Below are positions 12,501 to 25,839 of a stretch of DNA of 64,000 nt, in pieces. The notes under the pieces were generated by a model. That model worked only from the letters and a program-made list of their open reading frames with translations. It did not search any database and was not told the origin of the DNA. Both the position numbers and the translations under genes were made by a program. The stretch spans positions 53,295,590 through 53,359,589 of the forward strand of contig OY757921.1 in NCBI GenBank assembly GCA_963585895.1. The letters run 5' to 3'. Numbering within the stretch: the stretch's first letter is position 1; every line of letters starts with the position of its first letter. This stretch comes from Sepioteuthis lessoniana. Lineage: Eukaryota > Mollusca > Cephalopoda > Myopsida > Loliginidae.

Positions 12501-12844
12501 AGCTGCAAACTCGCTAAAAATCAAATTAGATTAGATTAAATTTAAATTAAAGTGTCAAGCAGATACATAATATTCAAGTATTAAAATATTAAGAAGAATA
12601 ATAAAAAAACCTAAAAGATTTCGTACATTACGACTCCTATCATCAGGTCAAATTCCCCGAAATACTATATATATAGGCAAGTAAATAATTAGCATGTTCA
12701 TAAAATGTAGGATGGACAAGCTAGTTCATATATGCATAAATATGACACTAAACATTTGGTGATTTTACACAAGTATATATCACATGACCAAAATTTTTCT
12801 CACTAAAACGCATTTGTCGATACTTCGTGTTATGTTATGTTATG

Positions 12845-12845
<1 letters not shown>

Positions 12846-12931
<86 letters not shown>
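12846..12931. repeat. TA/TG compound microsatellite
   Basis: (TA)n followed by (TG)n, ending about 50 nt before the acceptor of exon 5. Confidence 0.95.
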
Positions 12932-12932
<1 letters not shown>

Positions 12933-12985
12933 TTTCTTTTGTACAACCCATTGTGTTGATATGCTATTGCCGATTTTTTTAATAG

Positions 12986-13169
12986 GCTAATGAACACATA
13001 ATAGACACAAAATGCGAAAGAAAAACAACTTGCAAAGCTGGCGGTAAACTGGTTAGTGAGAATTTAGCCCCCTGTGAGCCGAACGGCAAATGCACACTTC
13101 GAAACTATAAACGCATCTGTGTCTGCAAAAGTGGTTTCTATTTTCAAAGAGGAATATGTATTCCCAACG
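12986..13169 (+). CDS. Exon 5 (module A): cysteine-rich E segment after TIL
   Basis: It starts after ttttttaatag in phase 0 and ends at aacg|gtatgt with one base over. It has seven cysteines, including TKCERKTTC, APCEPNGKC and ICVCKSGF. This matches the short C-terminal E/TIL-E part of a D assembly. The module B partner at 38251 has the same phases and the same closing CVCK-G pattern. Confidence 0.85.
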
Positions 13170-13729
13170 GTATGTAACCATCCAATATTTACCAAAAATA
13201 TTTCTCTCTCTTCAAAACACATTCTTATATGTTGAATGTTTTTTAGAATTAAACGAAGAATATTTTATTACACTCTTACGTCAAAGTAGATTTTTGCAAC
13301 CATTACAAAGAAATTACTATTAGAATATGCATATCACTATTGAAATATTACTATTAAAATGTATACATTATTAATAAAGTAGATTAAATATATTTAAATA
13401 CTTATATAACAATTAAAATAAACATTTTTAGTATTGTTCATGATCAATAATACATCATTTTTTCAGTAAACTTAGTTATATTACATGCAAAGTTGTTTTC
13501 GTTTGCCTTTGTTCTTATGTCAGTCATTTATTTCCATATATGTTCATGGGTGTCAATGCTGTTTTCAACATATTTGATTTCCACTCGTAAACAAAAACAA
13601 GATCCTGGTCAGCTATAAGGAAAGAGCTTCGTGAAAATAATTTCAAAGGAAATTTTGCGTTAAATAGTATTAAATCGAATATTATATGAAACTATTATTC
13701 TCAAGTTCTATACAGCCCTCTCGGCAGGT

Positions 13730-13925
13730 CTAAAATATGTAGACTGAATCTTCTGCTATGGTGTAAGGTTCCTCACGAATATAGGTGTCGTGGGTATGAA
13801 ACTGAACTGCATATAACTGTGAAGCATCAAAGTACCAGATCTGGTGAGCCTGGAGTACACTTTCATTGCTATTACTCTTAGGTCCACTCTCACTCGAGGT
13901 GGGAGTACCGGTCAAGGTCCTCTAT
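13730..13925 (-). repeat. Intronic dispersed repeat, inverted copy
   Basis: On the minus strand it matches the repeat at 5475 and 35062: shared blocks include gagtggacct, agcaatgaa, ccagatctgg and cagtttcataccc. It is open for about 61 codons but no better supported as coding than the other copies. Confidence 0.6.
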
Positions 13926-15462
13926 ACGAGTCAGTAGTGTTATAATCAATTGCGTTAGTCAGAAATACGTGATGCTCTGTAATTGTGAGAAAATATTTTG
14001 TATTGAGAATAATTACTTGGAGTTTTAATAGCTTACTAAGTATTATTATTAAGGATTAGTTACTTGAATCGATATTACTGTGTGCAAAAAAATATTTTAA
14101 ATAGAAATGCTTGTTGAGACGAATGTGTCTAAATCATTATTATGAGGCAGAAACACTTGAAACCATACAACTACGTGTAAATTATTTGCATTAGATTAAG
14201 ATACTTGATATCGTATAACTGTGTGCAAATAAATGACAACAGGAAAATAAAATTAAAAGAATATGCAATGTAGATATGATTGTAATCAGATATTTAGAAA
14301 TTAATCAAATATCTACAATCGATAACTCATTAGAATTTCGTACCCTGTCAAACAAAGAAATCAAACCTTGAAGCCTTAATTACTGATTTAGAAGTATTAT
14401 TATTTGTTAATAGAAACCATATAATTGCATGTAAACAAGTTGTTATTAAATTGAAATAACTACTTTATACGGAATAATTTTGTATAGATTATTTGTTTGA
14501 TAGGTTTTAGAATGTTTTGTTCAGGGATTATCTTCGCCGACTCTTCATAGTGTCTTCACTCTCGTACAATGCCGAATCGAATACTGAGTATTGAATGCTG
14601 GAAAGAGTAATGACTGCATACGCAATACTAAATGCTCAGTAGAATAGAATGTTACCGCACTTCTGTTTTAATGTTTTATATATGTACTATTCCTTGTCTC
14701 GTGACCCCCAGAAGCACAATCCATTTCAACTGTGGTGTTTGTTGCCTGGAGATCCACGTTCGAATTCACGGGTCTTCTTACATAACTATAGGAATGCGAT
14801 ACAACTGCGCAAACAAATCTTTATTATAATCAAATAAAAAGATCAATTAACGATATAACAGCATCGCAACGTTGAAAGTATAGTTATAATTGTAGTGTAC
14901 CATTTAAAAATGAATCAAACTTAAATTAGACATGAGTTAATTGTCTTCATTTTGAGATGAGGCTTCTTAATCTGAGAATTGATTTTTATTTAATGCGGAC
15001 TTTTTCAGCATTCCTATCCGAGGTTGCGGTAAATCACCTGAAGAAGGCCAGAGGTAAAATTTGGCCGAAACGTAGTGAAAGAAGAAACAACACAAAAACT
15101 ACCAAGATGCGGACAAAAAGTCCGCAATAAATAAGAATTAATTCTTAGACATGCGGTGTTAATAAACCGTGAAACAAATAAATCAAACTAAGTCAAACAA
15201 ATCTAGTTCTATAGTTTGTAGAAAACTCGATGGTCGACATTATTTATTTTCAATTTTATAAAATCATATGATCATGCAAAACAGTTTTTTTTTTGTTTAA
15301 CACAAATAAGAAATATGAAAATGTAATGCTTTAAGACTGCCTTTGTAGATTACTTAATTTGTAAATCAAGTTCATTACGAAAGTAAAAATGCATTTCTAA
15401 TATATAGAAATCATAGATTCAAATTTTATAAATTTTCTATTACTACTTCGTTTATTTCTTTT

Positions 15463-15561
15463 AGTGATTTCTATTACATCACTTTTGACGGAAAAGAAAA
15501 AATTTCTATGAAATGTCATGAGCACAACTTATTTAATCCGAAAACTATAAAATATCCTTAA
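15463..15561 (+). pseudogene. Vestigial VWD exon
   Basis: The frame starting at 15466 reads DFYYITFDGKEK followed by MKCHEHNL and then a stop at 15559. It aligns with the start of VWD exons 1 and 8 (HYNTFDGQ and HYETFDGQ, with the C-x-Y-x-L block of exon 8 after it), and 15463-15498 shows clear base-level similarity to exon 1. The upstream cysteine block and a donor are missing. It is best read as a decayed exon from an extra or older VWD module, lying between E exon 5 and the VWA exon. Confidence 0.5.
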
Positions 15562-16247
15562 CTTAAAAAATTGTCTACTTCCCTCTCCGCATATTTGATA
15601 TGTTAGCATATTTTTTGTAAAAAAATGAGAAATTTATTCATGTATGTATCTGATGATTGACCATAGAGTGTAGCATCGTTGTTCATGAAATTCTGGTTTT
15701 ATTTTAACAACAGTATAATTAATATAAAATATATAGAAAACAAATAAGATTACAAAAATAACAAAATCTTGATACTTCCCAAAACATAAACCTAAATTAG
15801 GGAAAACAACCAAACAAACAAACATACCCCTAGTATAAATGATTATTTTAATAATATATACTTTTTCCTAATATATATAACTCAAACATCTGCCAGTTGT
15901 GAAATGAGCAAGTGATGCTCTGTAATTAGAATCTCAAGCACAAGGCTCACTCTTTTCTACGTTATTCTGCATCAGACAAAACACGCATGAACAGAGGAGT
16001 ATATAATAAACTCATACCCCAATGTGAAGAGCGAGGATCTGTGCTCTGATCCTCGGCAGACGTCGCAAAGGTAACACTTTTATCTTAGCCCTGGCGCACA
16101 CAAACTACATTTTATTTATCACAGAATTTGAAGTAAAATCTATTGACTATATCGAATTTTTTTTCACAAAACATAAGTACGTTAATCAAAAATGAGTTAT
16201 ACACATTTTAATTTATGTCTCAATTTTATATTCTTATTTTTCTATAG

Positions 16248-16814
16248 AATGTAAGAAAACTATGGCGGATATTGTATTTCTTTTGGATGATTCCCAACAT
16301 ATGTCAGTGTCAAGTTCTAAGAAAGTTATACAATTTGTAAAAGATGTTGTCACAAATTTCAAGATCGGCGCTAATTATGTGCGTGTCGGTTCTGTGTCAT
16401 CCAGCAGTTTGTTAGAAAATAATTTCCACTTAAATCGTCATTTCAAATTAAACAATCTACTGAATGCCATTGACTCGATTAGACATCGCAATAGAAACTC
16501 GACTCTATCATCTGCCTTTGATTATCTGCGAACACAATCGTTCACTGTTGCCAACGGTGACCGGGTTGGAATTCCCAATGTGCTTGTCATGGTTACCGAT
16601 GGAAGACCTGAGAATGAATCCCAAACTTTAAAAGCAGCAAAAGCCTTAAAAGATTCTGGAGTTATCATATTTGTCATCAGTGTCGGAAAAAGCGTTCAAC
16701 ACCCAGATCTTATCTTTTTAGCAAGCGAGTCATCTTCAAAATCTGTTTACACAGTGAACAACTTTGGTGTGTTGGATGAAATTACAACAAAAATAACCAA
16801 GCTAATTTGCACAG
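16248..16814 (+). CDS. Exon 6: von Willebrand factor A (VWA) domain
   Basis: One exon codes for a whole VWA domain of about 180 residues. It starts after ttctatag with two bases and ends at acag|gtttgt with one base over. It begins ECKKTMADIVFLLDDS and ends before a closing ICT, the usual Cys pair bracketing the domain. The metal-ion site is partly degenerate: the DxSxS motif reads DDSQH, so the second Ser is His. The NSTLSSAF loop keeps Thr and VMVTDGR keeps the acidic Asp. VWA domains bind matrix proteins or collagen. Module B lacks a VWA exon. Confidence 0.92.
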
Positions 16815-18149
16815 GTTTGTATCAAACATCAAGCGGAGTAAAATCTTCTTATTCAAGAGTCGTATCTAATAATAGAAAAATATATTTAAAAAAAAATAGA
16901 TTAAATACTTGCCTTTTACGCTATACAATTTGTCCAATTCGTTTTCATGAAGGCCATAATTTCTTTTCTTCATATAAAAATTCTACGATATAAAAATTGC
17001 TGATCATAAATATCAGCTTTGCAATATAGAATAATAGAAAAGAAAGTAAAATTATATTCATAAGTGTGTATGATTTTTATACCTTTCAGTACGTACGCTA
17101 ATCTAAATTTGAACTGATAATTTTGAAAAAAAAAACTAATGATAATTTTTAAAAAAAACATCTGACAATTGGAAAAAATATCTTACAATATCAATCTGAA
17201 TAACAAGCAGTATTTACCCATAATACAAACAGGTTGTAAGATTTTTATTATTAAAACATGAAAGACTTCAAGACACTTTTATTTCAGTGTCAGTTTATAA
17301 TTATCCTAAAGATATTTTATGTGTTTTTTATCATTTATTTACTGCGGGTTACTATTTTGTTTACATCGGACATTCAGAGATACATATGAAACCTGATAAA
17401 AATTAAACAGTATTTCGAATATATATATTTTTTATTGTATTTCAGATTTAAAGGTGTTGTATTTAACAGTGAAAATGGGTTCTTGAGTTTTTAAGCCTAG
17501 AGGTCTTTGAGATAGAATAACTTTCCTCCAAGGAGCTTGATATGCAAAATCGGTAGAGGTCTAAAGGTATGTTAGGTGCGATAGATAGCTGTTTCTCTTA
17601 ACGATTACCAAGAGAATAGGTACGTTCTGTGAGACGGACATCTTTTAACATGTAGTCGTGAATAAAAAATATTAAGGATCAGAGAAAGATTTCCCTTTTA
17701 TAAGCAGATCTCCTAGTTCAGTCTAAAATTTTACCGGACGTGACTCTAACAATTCCAAAAATTCTGGTTAAAATCAGGTAAAAGAAAATGATATGTGTCA
17801 TAGATATATTGGCTAAAGGATATTTGATTAATTATACTAATATTCTTTACTCAATTTATTTTCATTCATCTTGTTTGATAAGTAATGATTTACTTTTATT
17901 AATCTGAACAGTATTCTCATTTGTACAGAGATTGAGGTTTGTCTAAAAGAAATATTTTCTCAACAATGAAATAAGACAATGAAATAGTTTAATAGTTAGG
18001 TTTTGAAATTAGTTCGTAGAAAATAAATTCCTCTGGAGTATACATTTTTATCAGCTTATTAAAAGAAGAATTCTTTATTGTCTCGTTTTCTATTAATCTA
18101 TTTAATCAATGTATTATTAACTAAGATGTCAATCTTTTGTCTTTTTTAG
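16815..18149. other. Intron 6, no recognised element
   Basis: AT-rich, with short A and T runs. No exon or clear repeat was seen. Confidence 0.5.
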
Positions 18150-18260
18150 TTCATCTTTGCGATAGCAGGCCGTGCAAAAATGGTGGCGTCTGCGAACGTA
18201 AAGGAAAAGCATTCATTTGCAATTGTAAAATCCCATTCTCTGGAAGAGACTGTACAAAAG
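18150..18260 (+). CDS. Exon 7: EGF-like domain
   Basis: A single-domain exon after cttttttag. It enters and leaves in phase 1, the classic symmetric arrangement for shuffled EGF exons. The pattern is LCDSRPCKNGGVCERKG, then FICNC and SGRDC, giving six cysteines in EGF spacing. No calcium-binding DxxE start is seen. The donor gtagat is weaker than those of the other exons. Its last base joins the first two of exon 8 to give Val. Confidence 0.88.
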
Positions 18261-20398
18261 GTAGATGTATATTTATTATTTGCATGTTGATAGCCAGCTT
18301 GGGAATTGAATCAGATTTTTTTAATAGAAATATTCACGCTAGAGCATGAATAAAAAAAATGGAAAAAATTAACAATGATTTCCAAATCATTACTAATTTT
18401 CTAAGAAGTCATCCATTTCAATGTCTTACAAAATCATGCTTTATGTGTACCAACGGTTTAATTGTGAGGTTTTGAAATGAACATTCAAAAATCAACTCAT
18501 ACAATTCTCTTGATAGCTAGTCATAAGTTCATTATTGTCAGCTTTGAGCAAATAACTAAGAAGAAAATAATGTTTTGAGTGCATGCAGACTTTACGTGCG
18601 TTACATAACCGAAAATAATCCTCAGATTTTTAGTTAAAAGTTCGGATGCATCCATGATTGTTTAGTTTTGGGACTGTGTAATGTTCTTACAAAACGATTG
18701 GTTAGATTGTATATAATGTTTAAGGATGTCGTGAGTAGAAACTATCCAAGGTTGGCACATAAATTATATTTACTTTCTAATTTACGAAATGATGGTTACC
18801 TCTCATAGGAGACTAAGATTTTTTAAAACACGAATGAAAGAAAAACAGATCGATGGTCATATTTTAATCAAGAATTGCTTGTGTGTTGTAAAGAAGATGT
18901 TATTTTCTTGAATACGAAATTCACAGAAAACATAACTTCAGGGATTAGAAATATTTAACCCTCACATTGAAACCCAGTTGATTGTAAACAAAAATTAAAA
19001 TGAAAATTCAGATAAGTTTTAAAATATTAGGAAAACTGTTTATTTTCAACATTAACTGAGTATTTGATTTTATTTCCATATGTCGGGATAATTGTGGCCA
19101 AAATTTGGAATCATCATTTTATGATATTTCTTCACGTTTTGATAAGACCACAATGTGTACATTTAACTCGTCTGCGAAGCCAAAAAGTAACACAAAGTTT
19201 AAGGAGTGGTTCCGTGCCAGAAATTAACTTCTTACATGGCAATTTAAAGAATAGCTAAGATTTCGTTCTTATTCCACTTCCAGGTTGCCTTTGGCATTTA
19301 ACCTGGTTCATTCCTTGGTAAGGCGAGAAGACAGGTGCTGCTTGGGGTAAAGGGCACTTGGAACAAAGTACTTTATTTTCACCCACTCGACGTGCTCATA
19401 AAGTGAGTATGAGCAAAATCTACAGGTTACCTAGCATATTTTCTTTAATAATCACATCACAGTTAATATTTAAGGTCAAAAATCATTCGGAAACTGCGCA
19501 ATATCCAGTAATGCTAACAATAAATGTGATTTTTGGATGATATTGAATGCTTTTGAAACTATCATCGAAGAAAATAAATTCCTATCATAATGTAATTTTC
19601 TGAGTAAGAGATAATCAGATTAAAGGTAATGCTTGGGATTTAAAATATAATAATTCAAGAAGTGGTGAGTACGTGGAAATTTAAGAGGTTTATATTTAGC
19701 AGCAACGAATAAAAATGTGCTCCAGTTTAGAACGAAAAAAATCGCCCATTTCTAAAAATTCACAAAAAATTGATTATTTTGCTGATGTTAGTAAAATTTC
19801 GGTTATTTTGTAAAAAGATACAAAACTTATTTCAAAGGAAGTTCACACTCAATTCTTTATGGCAGTTTGCTTTTTAAATGATTTTGCGCTATCAACCACC
19901 ATTAGATAGTTTACATAATAATCTTTATGTCGAGAAATAATTTTCACATTTTCAACAATAATTAATTTGATAAATGGGGTTTGCTTGCCATTAAAATGAA
20001 GTGTTTGTTTGTAAATGGTAGCATTACTTTTAGGACTTCAGAAACAGAAGGTTTCAAGTAAATATTGCACTTTGTTTTTCCTATATACTTTCAAAGAATG
20101 TCATTATCAAAAATATAAAGAGGTATCCACGTCAATTTCTTTAGGGATGCTTTCCAAATCTGCACTTCTTAAAATCTTTTATATTTTATTCGAGTGACTG
20201 AGATTTTGTAATCTGAATGTAGCCACATTGAATAAATAAATATAACTAAAAGGGTGTAACATATTTGGTGCAACTACTTTTTTATAAATCAATATTCTTT
20301 TCGTATTTGATATAAAGGGACAATAACTGCCTATAATGATCTTTTTTAATAAGATAAAAGTATTTCATTTCTACAGGAAATTATCTTTTAAACATATA

Positions 20399-20400
<2 letters not shown>
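18261..20400. other. First part of the 11.4-kb intron 7, no recognised element
   Basis: Only AT-rich sequence and short unconvincing open frames. No host exon with matching phase was found. Confidence 0.5.

Positions 20401-20488
<88 letters not shown>
20401..20488. repeat. AT microsatellite
   Basis: Uninterrupted (AT)n of nearly 90 nt. Confidence 0.95.
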
Positions 20489-20490
<2 letters not shown>

Positions 20491-21119
20491 GATTTTTAGT
20501 ACATTTATAAAACATTTTTCGCCCGGAATATTTCTGATCCTGTTACGTATTTTATATTTCTCACATGTTTACATCAACACCTATTTAAAGAATCCTTTTT
20601 CACAAAAATCCCTAGTTCTGCAGTGTTTACGCAAATGTCGTTTGCATAACATTTTTTCTGATTTTTCTTTTTGTGAATAACTGAAAGTTTTCAAACAAAA
20701 TTAAATTTGATTCATTTTGAAATATTATAATATAAAGATAATGCCATACTTAAAAATATTAATGTTAAAATTAATGATTTTATTTTGTTTCCTCTTCTTA
20801 CAGCTGAATGTCAACCTAATAATAATAATAAAATACTCAGATTTTCGTCTTCATCAAATACTTTTTATCATCATTATTTGTACAAAAATTATTGCTTTAT
20901 TGAATAGTCCTTATTCAGTTATAAATTCTACTACTTTTACGTGATTAACGGTAAAGATGTTACTTTTCAGAAAAAAATATTAGCGCTAATTTTTTTTATT
21001 TGCAGTTCCTTAATTTTAACCAAACCTTTTAAACTAGTAAAATATAAATTTTCATTTTATGAAGAACTTTTGAGTTTCTACTACTTGCTGATTAATTGCT
21101 CATTGTTAGTTTTTCACAT

Positions 21120-22040
21120 CAGTTTTAGCTGATGGGTCGAATTTCCCATCCAGGTTTTGATTTCTTCTTCGTGCTTTTTGAGGGGATACCAATATTCTTA
21201 AATTAACTAAATTAACCCCTGCATAATTTAATTCGGTTATATTATTCGTTGATATATAATGTAGTACTTGATTTTCAAATTCGTTTCCGTCTTAACTCTT
21301 CTCTATTCTTTGTTTCTTAATTATGGTAAGCTAGTCTTTTCACTGTTCATAATTCTCTTTAAATTTTCTAGATTTATCTTTTGTTCTTGTGATAGTGTTT
21401 GTTTTGGTTTGTTTAGTTGTAAGTTGTTTGGTTGTGGGGCTTTTCTATTTTCCGAAGTTGATGGCTCATTTCTGTAAGGCTTTTTTGGTTGTTAATTCTT
21501 GATGTCTGGTACTGTAGTATTATCTTGTTCATTATTTATTTTCTGGTGTATATCTGGTATTTCAAGGTTAGAAAACCAACCTTTCTTTATTATTGTTCTG
21601 ACTTGGTCGGCAAGTCTTTGGCTTGTTGATTGAAAATTAACACTTTCTAGCCAGATCTCTATCATTATCCTCTTTGTGGAAGGTTGCTTCTAAGATAGCA
21701 GTGAAATTCAAGAATGTTGTCTTCCCTCGTCCACGTTTTGCGTTTACGTCTCTGGCTGGTGTGGTTCCTGAACTCGTCATTCGTGTACCTGAAAAAAATC
21801 AATAAAATTAGCAGGATGACGATCAGGTCCACTACGTTTGCTATCAGGAGAGTACCTACCGATCATGAGATCCAAGCCTGTTGCCTGAGTCCCACATTGT
21901 GTCATATTTTGATTAGATAATTTTATCATGGGTGGTATATTGTGGCTATACCAGACCCAAGGTTTGTCTATTATCTGCGCACTTGAAACAAATATGACCG
22001 AGAATGATGGATGTTCGTGAGAAAAGGGTTACAAAAAAAA
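21120..22040 (-). mobile_element. R4/Dong-like LINE, 5' part, minus strand
   Basis: The sequence near 21130 (gtcgaatttcccatccaggtttt, then cttcgtgctttttgaggggat) matches, inverted, the plus copy near 27400. The stretch 21900-22030 matches the 5' end of that copy at 26530-26760. Only the 5' open-frame region is present; the reverse transcriptase part is absent. An A-rich run follows at about 22035. Confidence 0.6.
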
Positions 22041-22660
22041 AAAAAAAAGAAAAAAGAAACGGAAACACCCTAAGTTTTTAATGTAGTTAAAGTCCCTTAT
22101 CTTTCTATTGTTTTTGCCTTATTTCTCGAGCTACCTGAACTAGTATCAGGTTACCTGTATCTCCTCTATGGTTTTTACTTACTGCCTCATTTAGAGATTT
22201 TGTTAAAATATCTACTTCCTCAGCGGAAATAAAGATAGGTCTCCTGGTGTCTTTCTGGTTGTATTGAGGACAGTAACTGTTCTAACTTAGCACTTTCAAA
22301 CTATATCAGGTACGTATTTTTTAATGATTGAGAGAAGTCATAGATGAGCCATATGAAGTTTAGCGTGATAAATTTAATCTAATCTATTTCGTGATTTCCA
22401 AAAAGTTTAGCTGAAAATAATTTTGGGAATTAAAAAGTCTTCATTTAAAATACTAAAGTTCACCAAAAGATTTTTTTGAGTAACGGAAAATCATTTTTTT
22501 TTAAATTAAAGAAATTCAACTGACCCGATTTTCTTCGAACATCACACAGCAAAGATTTTTTCATCTGTCCTAATAGTTCATTTCTTGCCATCTAATTATT
22601 GGATGGAGGGAGTTTTTTTTTTAATATATTCGAAAAAATAGAGATCAGGTAACATGGTTA
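22041..22660. other. Intronic sequence between two LINE fragments
   Basis: A poly(A)-rich stretch and AT-rich DNA. The piece at 22100-22290 may belong to a mobile element but was not identified. Confidence 0.4.
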
Positions 22661-22689
22661 TTTATATTATTATTAGTAGTAGTAGTATT

Positions 22690-25600
22690 TACTCCGTGAG
22701 AATTTTTAACCTCAGTGTTAGCTGATGGTCTTTCACCGGAGTTTGAGTGACAGCAAGTCTCCTCACGTCTCCTGGACTCTTCTCAGTATTCTACTCGTTC
22801 TCATTAATGTAGTAGTTTCCTTTTATTTCCATGTCCTCCAGGCCCTTTAATAATACTTTGGTGATTGTGCCAAAAGCAGTAGTCACGATTCGTATAATTG
22901 TCACTTTTATGTGCCATAGTTTTTTTCAATTACCTAGCAATGTTTAAGTACTTCTTTTCACTCTCTTTTAGATTTATTCTCTGGTCACCCGGGACAGCAA
23001 AGTCGACAATCTTGCAAGTTTTTTTTTTAAATTATTAAAAGGTCTGGTCTTCTGTCCGAGATTAGGTGATCCATTTGTATGTCAAAGTCCCATATGTGTT
23101 TATATGTGTCATTCTCTAGAATAAATGATGGGTTGTGCATATACCATTTGTTTGTATGAACAAATTTTATTTCCTGGATGACTCCCAGTGTATCACCTTG
23201 CCCACTCAGTCGTGTTTAGTCTCATACTTCTGTGCTAATCTGCTGCATTCACTTATTATATGATAGATCGTTTCGTTTTTATCACCCCATAGCCAACATT
23301 TGCTATTTTGTAGCGTTTTATCGATTCTCACTTTGATATGATGGGTTCTTATGGCGTTGTTTTTGCTATTAGGAAAGATTCTATTTCTCTCTTAAAATTT
23401 CCTTTTCTTAGACAAAGCCAGGTTTTCTGTTGTGAGATGTTGTTTATTAGTCGTTCTAAACGCCCATACAGTTGTTTTTCTTCCCATTTTAGTTTCCTAG
23501 TTATTGTGATTCTGTTGTCCATAGTGTTGTCAGTATAGATTTTGATGGCTGTAATCAGTCCTCGTCCGTGTTTTTTTCAAGTCCTCTTCGACTCTCCTTT
23601 CTTGATACATATATTTTTTCAACGTCGTCTCTTGAATGTAATGCCTTATGCATGGTCATTAGTTTTGTTTTTTTGTTGTTGTTTTTTTTTTTTTTTTTTT
23701 TTGTTCTTTGGTCAATTTGCTTAAATTCTTCTCTGGTCCATTTAAAAAATGGTCCCGAATATCTAACTAAGGATACAGTCCAAGTATTTATTCCTTTAAT
23801 TAGGTTTCTACCTCATAGTTTTGTCTCGCGTAGCTTTTTAATTCTCTTGAGATGTTCTTTCTTAATTTTTCTTTCATCTTCACTTGTCTGATAGAGTCAG
23901 CTGCGAGGATGCCCAAGAATTTGTAGGTTTCCTTTTCTCCAAGAGTTTTAATCTTCTTATTTGACAGTTCTATTCCGTCCGTCTGGTGTAGTTTGCCACT
24001 TTTCATGACTAGCATTTTTCTATGCCAAATTCAATTCCTATGCCCTGACTGTGTATTCTAACGGCGTGTATTAGAGTTTCCTGTTTTTCTTTTCTTTTTT
24101 CAAATAGTTTGATGTCATCCATGTACATTAGGTGATTGATATTTTCTTGCGATTAGCTAAGTTTGTATCCGGCAGTGCATTTTCTGAGTATGTGGTTTAG
24201 TGGCATCATGGCTATTATGAATAGTAAGGGTGATTGTGCATCTCCTTGGAAAATACCTCTTTGGATCTTTGTTGCAGCTAAGCTACTTCCTCCTGCAGTC
24301 AGCTCCACTCTCCAGGTTTTCGTGTTTTTTCGATAAAGTTTAAGACTTCATGTGATATTTTGTACATTTTGAGGGGGATTATTATCCAGCTTTGTGGAAC
24401 CATATCATATGCCTTTTTGTAGTCAATCTAGGCCATAGCTAAATTATTCCGTCTGGTCTTGCTCTCCTTTAGGATGTGTTGATCTATGTAAAGTAATTCT
24501 GCTGTGCCACTAGATCCTTTGCGGCATCCTTTCTGTTCGTCAGAGAATAATCCATGGCTTGTTGGCAAGTTGTAAATCTTTTCCTCTATTTGTGCTGTTA
24601 GTATTTTCCACATCATTGATAGGCAAGTTATCGGTCTGTAATTTTTTGGAGCAGATCCTTTGCTTGGGTCCTTTTGATAAATGTGGTCTTTCCTTTCGTC
24701 ATCCAGTCCACTCCGGGTTTTCATAGTTTTCTCGATAAAGTTTATGACTTCATCTGATATTCAGCACATTTTGAAACAGTTTATTATCCAGCTTTGTGGG
24801 AACATATCATATGCCTGTTTGTCGTCAATCCAGGCCATAGGTGGATTTTTCAATCTCGTTTTGCTCTCATTTAGGATGTGTTGATCTATGTTAAGTAACT
24901 CTCCTGTGCCTCTATATGCTTTGCGGCATCCTTTTGGTTCATCAGGGAACAATCTGCGACTTGTCAACAAATAGTAAATCTCTTCCTTTATTTGTGATGT
25001 TAATATTTTCCACATCATCAGTAGGCAGGTTATAGGTCTATAACTGTTTGGGGCAGTTCCCTTGAGGGGGTGTTTCTGGATCAATGTGGTCTTTCCCGGG
25101 GTCATCCATTCGGTTACATGTACTTCTTGCAGGCATATGTACACTTCTAGTGTTACTTTTTTGTGAATAGAGGTGAATTTCTTGAATCAGAATCCTTGTA
25201 TTCCACCGTGGACAGGTGTTTTCCAAATTGGTATATTTAAGTGTTGTTTTGAGTAAATCGGTGTATATTTTCGCTTCCATGACTCCTTCGAGTGCTTCTA
25301 ATTCTTTTGTCATATCGCTTATCTCTTCGGCTTTTTTGTTATGTTCTCTTGTTTGCAATATTTCAATCAAAAATTATTTGGTTTCTCCTGCATCTGGTTG
25401 TCGGTATGTTCTCCTGTCATCTCCCCACACTTGTTAGGCGAATTTCCATTCGTTGTTTTTGGATTTTTTAGGAAGGTCCTGTCTTGTCTGTATTGTTTTA
25501 TCTTTTTCGGTACATTTTTAATTTTCCTTCTTTCTCCAGTACTCTGGTTTATATCCTCAAATTGTATTGTTATGTTCCTTCTCTTGGCTTTTCCTTTTTG

Positions 25601-25740
25601 TCTCCGTATGTTCCAGCGTCTTTTTTTTGTTTTATCAATTTAGCCTGTTTTCGTAGATTTTTAATTTGCGTTCCTGGTCGAATTTCCCATCCTGGTTTTA
25701 TGTTCCTTCTCTCTTCCTTTTTTTCTTTTTTCCCCACCTC
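22690..25740 (-). mobile_element. R4/Dong-like LINE, chimeric minus-strand copy with duplicated RT segment
   Basis: Read from 25740 down, it carries the 5' frame, then an RT block with SYRPITCLLMMWKI, GCRKAYRGTGELL and WIDDKQAYD up to about 24757. A second copy of the same block then begins near 24718 (NYRPITCLSMMWKI, GCRKGSSGTAELL), followed by the family's later parts. At 22950-23060 the frame gives RRPDLLI and a VDF-type block, the signature of a restriction-like endonuclease in R2/R4-type LINEs. The 3' end abuts TTA/GTA repeats at 22665-22690. It is not intact. Confidence 0.7.
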
Positions 25741-25805
25741 TCTACTCCTAACTACCTTACAAAAAATGAAAGATTGTAATTTAACAGGTATTACCCTTAT
25801 ACAAA

Positions 25806-25807
25806 CT

Positions 25808-25839
<32 letters not shown>

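Larger units (their letters stand above)
13170..16247. other. Intron 5, with an inverted repeat copy and a vestigial VWD exon
   Basis: Apart from the repeat at 13730-13925, the vestigial exon at 15463-15561 and a short piece near 15030-15130 whose gaagaaggcc...gccgaaacgt layout is common at retroelement ends, I see only AT-rich sequence. No intact exon. Confidence 0.5.

Noticed and set aside
20804-20910. Possible exon after a strong acceptor (cctcttcttacag), starting with AECQPN in phase 1
   Set aside because: The frame ends in TAG without a donor, no domain pattern follows, and direct splicing of exon 7 to exon 8 keeps the frame.
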